64,000 nt of DNA from Ectothiorhodospira mobilis. GTDB taxonomy: Bacteria; Pseudomonadota; Gammaproteobacteria; Ectothiorhodospirales; Ectothiorhodospiraceae. This document shows positions 62,415 to 64,000 of this stretch, piece by piece. The stretch covers positions 1-64,000 of the forward strand of contig NZ_FOUO01000011.1 in the NCBI RefSeq assembly GCF_900114895.1, read 5' to 3'. Below the pieces are notes generated by a model that was given only the letters and a program-made list of their open reading frames with translations, searched no databases and had not been told where the DNA came from. Every line of letters begins with the position of its first letter. Position 1 is the first letter of the stretch. The translations under genes were made by a program, and so were the position numbers.

Positions 62415-64000
62415 GAAAACAGAAGACGGCTGGGGGGCAGCGACCCGGGAGGGGAGCCGTCGTGCCCAGCTCCGCCGAGCATTGCAACGAACGCCGCGGG
62501 AGCGGCTGGAGGCGATGCTCCAACTCGGCGAAACGGCGCAACGGCTGGCCGCCGCCCCGCGCCGCACGCCTCATGAAGCGGTGTCAAACGCTTCGAACAG
62601 CCGTGTGGGAGAGGAGGAGGCTCACTACGACGGACGTGGCCTCGACGGATGCTCTCATGAGTTGGCACTCCCCGGGTGCAATCCAATCCCGCTGGCGGGT
62701 TATCTCAAGGCACTGGGGATCCTGCGTCTGGTGGCCGAACAGGTCGATCCTGAGGCCCGCGGCTACTGGGAGAACGAGCGCTTCATCCTCTGCAGCCGGC
62801 TGGATGCCGATGGTCTGCGCCGTTTCCTGCTGGAGGAGTACCGGCCAACGCCCTTGTTAGCCCCGTGGGGCGCGCGCTCAGGCTTTTATCCAGGCTCTGC
62901 GGAATCCGGAGCCCGGAAAGTACTCGAGAGCATTCAGGCAACCGAAGGGGAGCGTCTTGCCCATTACCGCGATGCCATCGCCGAGATCGCTGCACTCCTG
63001 CGCAAGCATGCCTTCGAGCAGAAGCCCGAGAATGATGAGCGCAAACTCCAGTTGATGCGCCTATGCCGAGCCGAGCTGGACGAAGGGCTCGTTCGGTGGC
63101 TGGATGCCTGCTACACGCTTACAGCGGAATGGCGTCGATTCCCACCGCTATTGGGGACGGGCGGAAACGAGGGGAGTGGAAGTTATCTCGCAGGGTTCGG
63201 TCAACTCGTCGTCGACTGTTTGTATGATCGCAGTTGTGATCCGGCCCTCGGAGCTGCTCTATTCGGGTTCAGTGTGCCAGCTGCCGATAGCGGCCAGGTC
63301 CCAGGCCAATTTGCGCCTAGTATGGCGGGAGGTACCAATCAAGGAACCGGATACAACGGCGAGGTGACGACCAACCCCTGGGACTATCTGCTCGCTCTGG
63401 AAGGCACACTCCTTTTTGCATCGTCCAGCACGCGCCGGCTGGGTAGCCTGGCTTCGGGGAGTGCCAGTTTTCCCTTTACAGTACAAGTCACTGGGGCGGG
63501 TACGGGCTCGACTGCGACAGTGGATGAGGAAGGGTCCCGTGCGGAAATGTGGCTTCCTCTATGGAAAGCCCCGGCGAGCATGGATGAACTCCTCTTCCTA
63601 CTGAGCGAGGGCCGCGTGACTCTCGGATGCAGGCCGGTACAGGATGGGCTTGACTTTACGCGCGCCATTGCCCTCCTGGGGGCAGATCGCGGTATCTCTG
63701 CCTTCCAACGTTATAGCTTCATCCAGCGTTTCGGTCGCAATGTCTTCGCAATTCCCCTCAACCGCATCACCGTCCAGCGCAACCGGGCCGCCGACCTCAT
63801 CGACGACTTGGACAGCGGCAACTGGCTGAGCCGTTTTCGCCGCCACGCCCGCTCCGAAGGGGCCAATCGTATCCTTTCCCTGGCGCGCCGGCTGGAAGAT
63901 GCCCTCTTCGAGCTGACCACCGCACACGAGGATGATCGCGCCCCGGTCCTGCGCTGTCTCCTGAGCATTCTCGGAGAGATCCAACTCTATCTTGCCCGCA
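62407..64000 (+). CDS. csx17: Csx17 (Cas8 of type I-G) with extra N-terminal domain, partial
   Basis: Open from ATG 62407 to the window edge (531 codons), incomplete. The Csx17 signature starts near residue 86: LALPGCNPIPLAGYLKALGI, then LVAEQVDPEARGYWENERF and a Pro-Thr-Pro motif in YRPTPLLAPWGARSGFYPGS. Csx17 is the large subunit of the type I-G crRNA complex. The first ~60 residues are different: DGWGAATREGSRRAQLRRAL and RTPRERLEAMLQLGETAQRL, the pattern of small helical proteins encoded beside nucleotidyltransferases. In-frame later starts exist (ATG 62515, GTG 62581, GTG 62605), so the natural N-terminus is not certain, but the frame is unbroken. Confidence 0.88.
   Translation, partial: MTEKTEDGWGAATREGSRRAQLRRALQRTPRERLEAMLQLGETAQRLAAAPRRTPHEAVSNASNSRVGEEEAHYDGRGLDGCSHELALPGCNPIPLAGYLKALGILRLVAEQVDPEARGYWENERFILCSRLDADGLRRFLLEEYRPTPLLAPWGARSGFYPGSAESGARKVLESIQATEGERLAHYRDAIAEIAALLRKHAFEQKPENDERKLQLMRLCRAELDEGLVRWLDACYTLTAEWRRFPPLLGTGGNEGSGSYLAGFGQLVVDCLYDRSCDPALGAALFGFSVPAADSGQVPGQFAPSMAGGTNQGTGYNGEVTTNPWDYLLALEGTLLFASSSTRRLGSLASGSASFPFTVQVTGAGTGSTATVDEEGSRAEMWLPLWKAPASMDELLFLLSEGRVTLGCRPVQDGLDFTRAIALLGADRGISAFQRYSFIQRFGRNVFAIPLNRITVQRNRAADLIDDLDSGNWLSRFRRHARSEGANRILSLARRLEDALFELTTAHEDDRAPVLRCLLSILGEIQLYLAR

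Overview
The window is a chromosomal segment of a high-GC gammaproteobacterium. The gene content (DUF3581, YajD, SixA, class I fumarase, PhoBR, a GntR-controlled methylcitrate operon) and the strong G/C codon bias suggest the Ectothiorhodospiraceae or a close relative; this is inference, as there is no rRNA or marker phylogeny in the window. No tRNA, rRNA or CRISPR array was found.

Positions 1-6640 are accessory DNA with clearly lower GC. It opens with the decayed 5' half of an integron integrase on the minus strand. A chain of gene cassettes follows on the plus strand: five attC sites, each with its left core complementary to the core that starts its own cassette. The cassettes carry an unknown 334-aa protein, a membrane protein split by a TGA, an unknown protein with a HKNDADPFPSNPHAHN motif, two small membrane proteins and a clipped lipoprotein. 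The array is cut off by a decayed REP-associated transposase, an Rpn-type nuclease tail, a 99-bp tandem array of inverted REP pairs, and a RelB-like antitoxin whose toxin is only a stump.

Positions 6690-49550 are core chromosome: mgtE; a metallo-beta-lactamase-fold enzyme; the methylcitrate operon prpE-gntR-prpB-prpC-prpD for propionate breakdown; serS; a TelA-type pair; a LOV-like/PAS diguanylate cyclase; two overlapping GTPase genes; a Tat-type M48 lipoprotein protease; a DUF3581 / DUF6394 / RCK potassium channel / YajD cluster; a lipoate ligase homologue; fumarase; dacB; comFB-ygiQ; parA; an SMR exporter; and a phosphate block (phoB, phoR, a DUF47 PhoU-like protein, a Pit transporter, sixA, ppx) with two good Pho-box candidates.

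A two-gene module of a PIN-like DUF4411 protein and an XRE-ImmA/IrrE protease (49650-51334) sits between ppx and ppk. After ppk come argD-argF, sodB and katG.

From 59398 to the right edge lies a type I-G (formerly I-U) cas operon: cas3 with a C-terminal HD domain, a nucleotidyltransferase, and csx17 (cas8), which runs off the window. The nucleotidyltransferase overlaps both neighbours. The Csx17 reading frame carries an extra N-terminal region of about 85 residues that looks like the small helical partner usually encoded beside such nucleotidyltransferases. This is the most unusual arrangement in the window.
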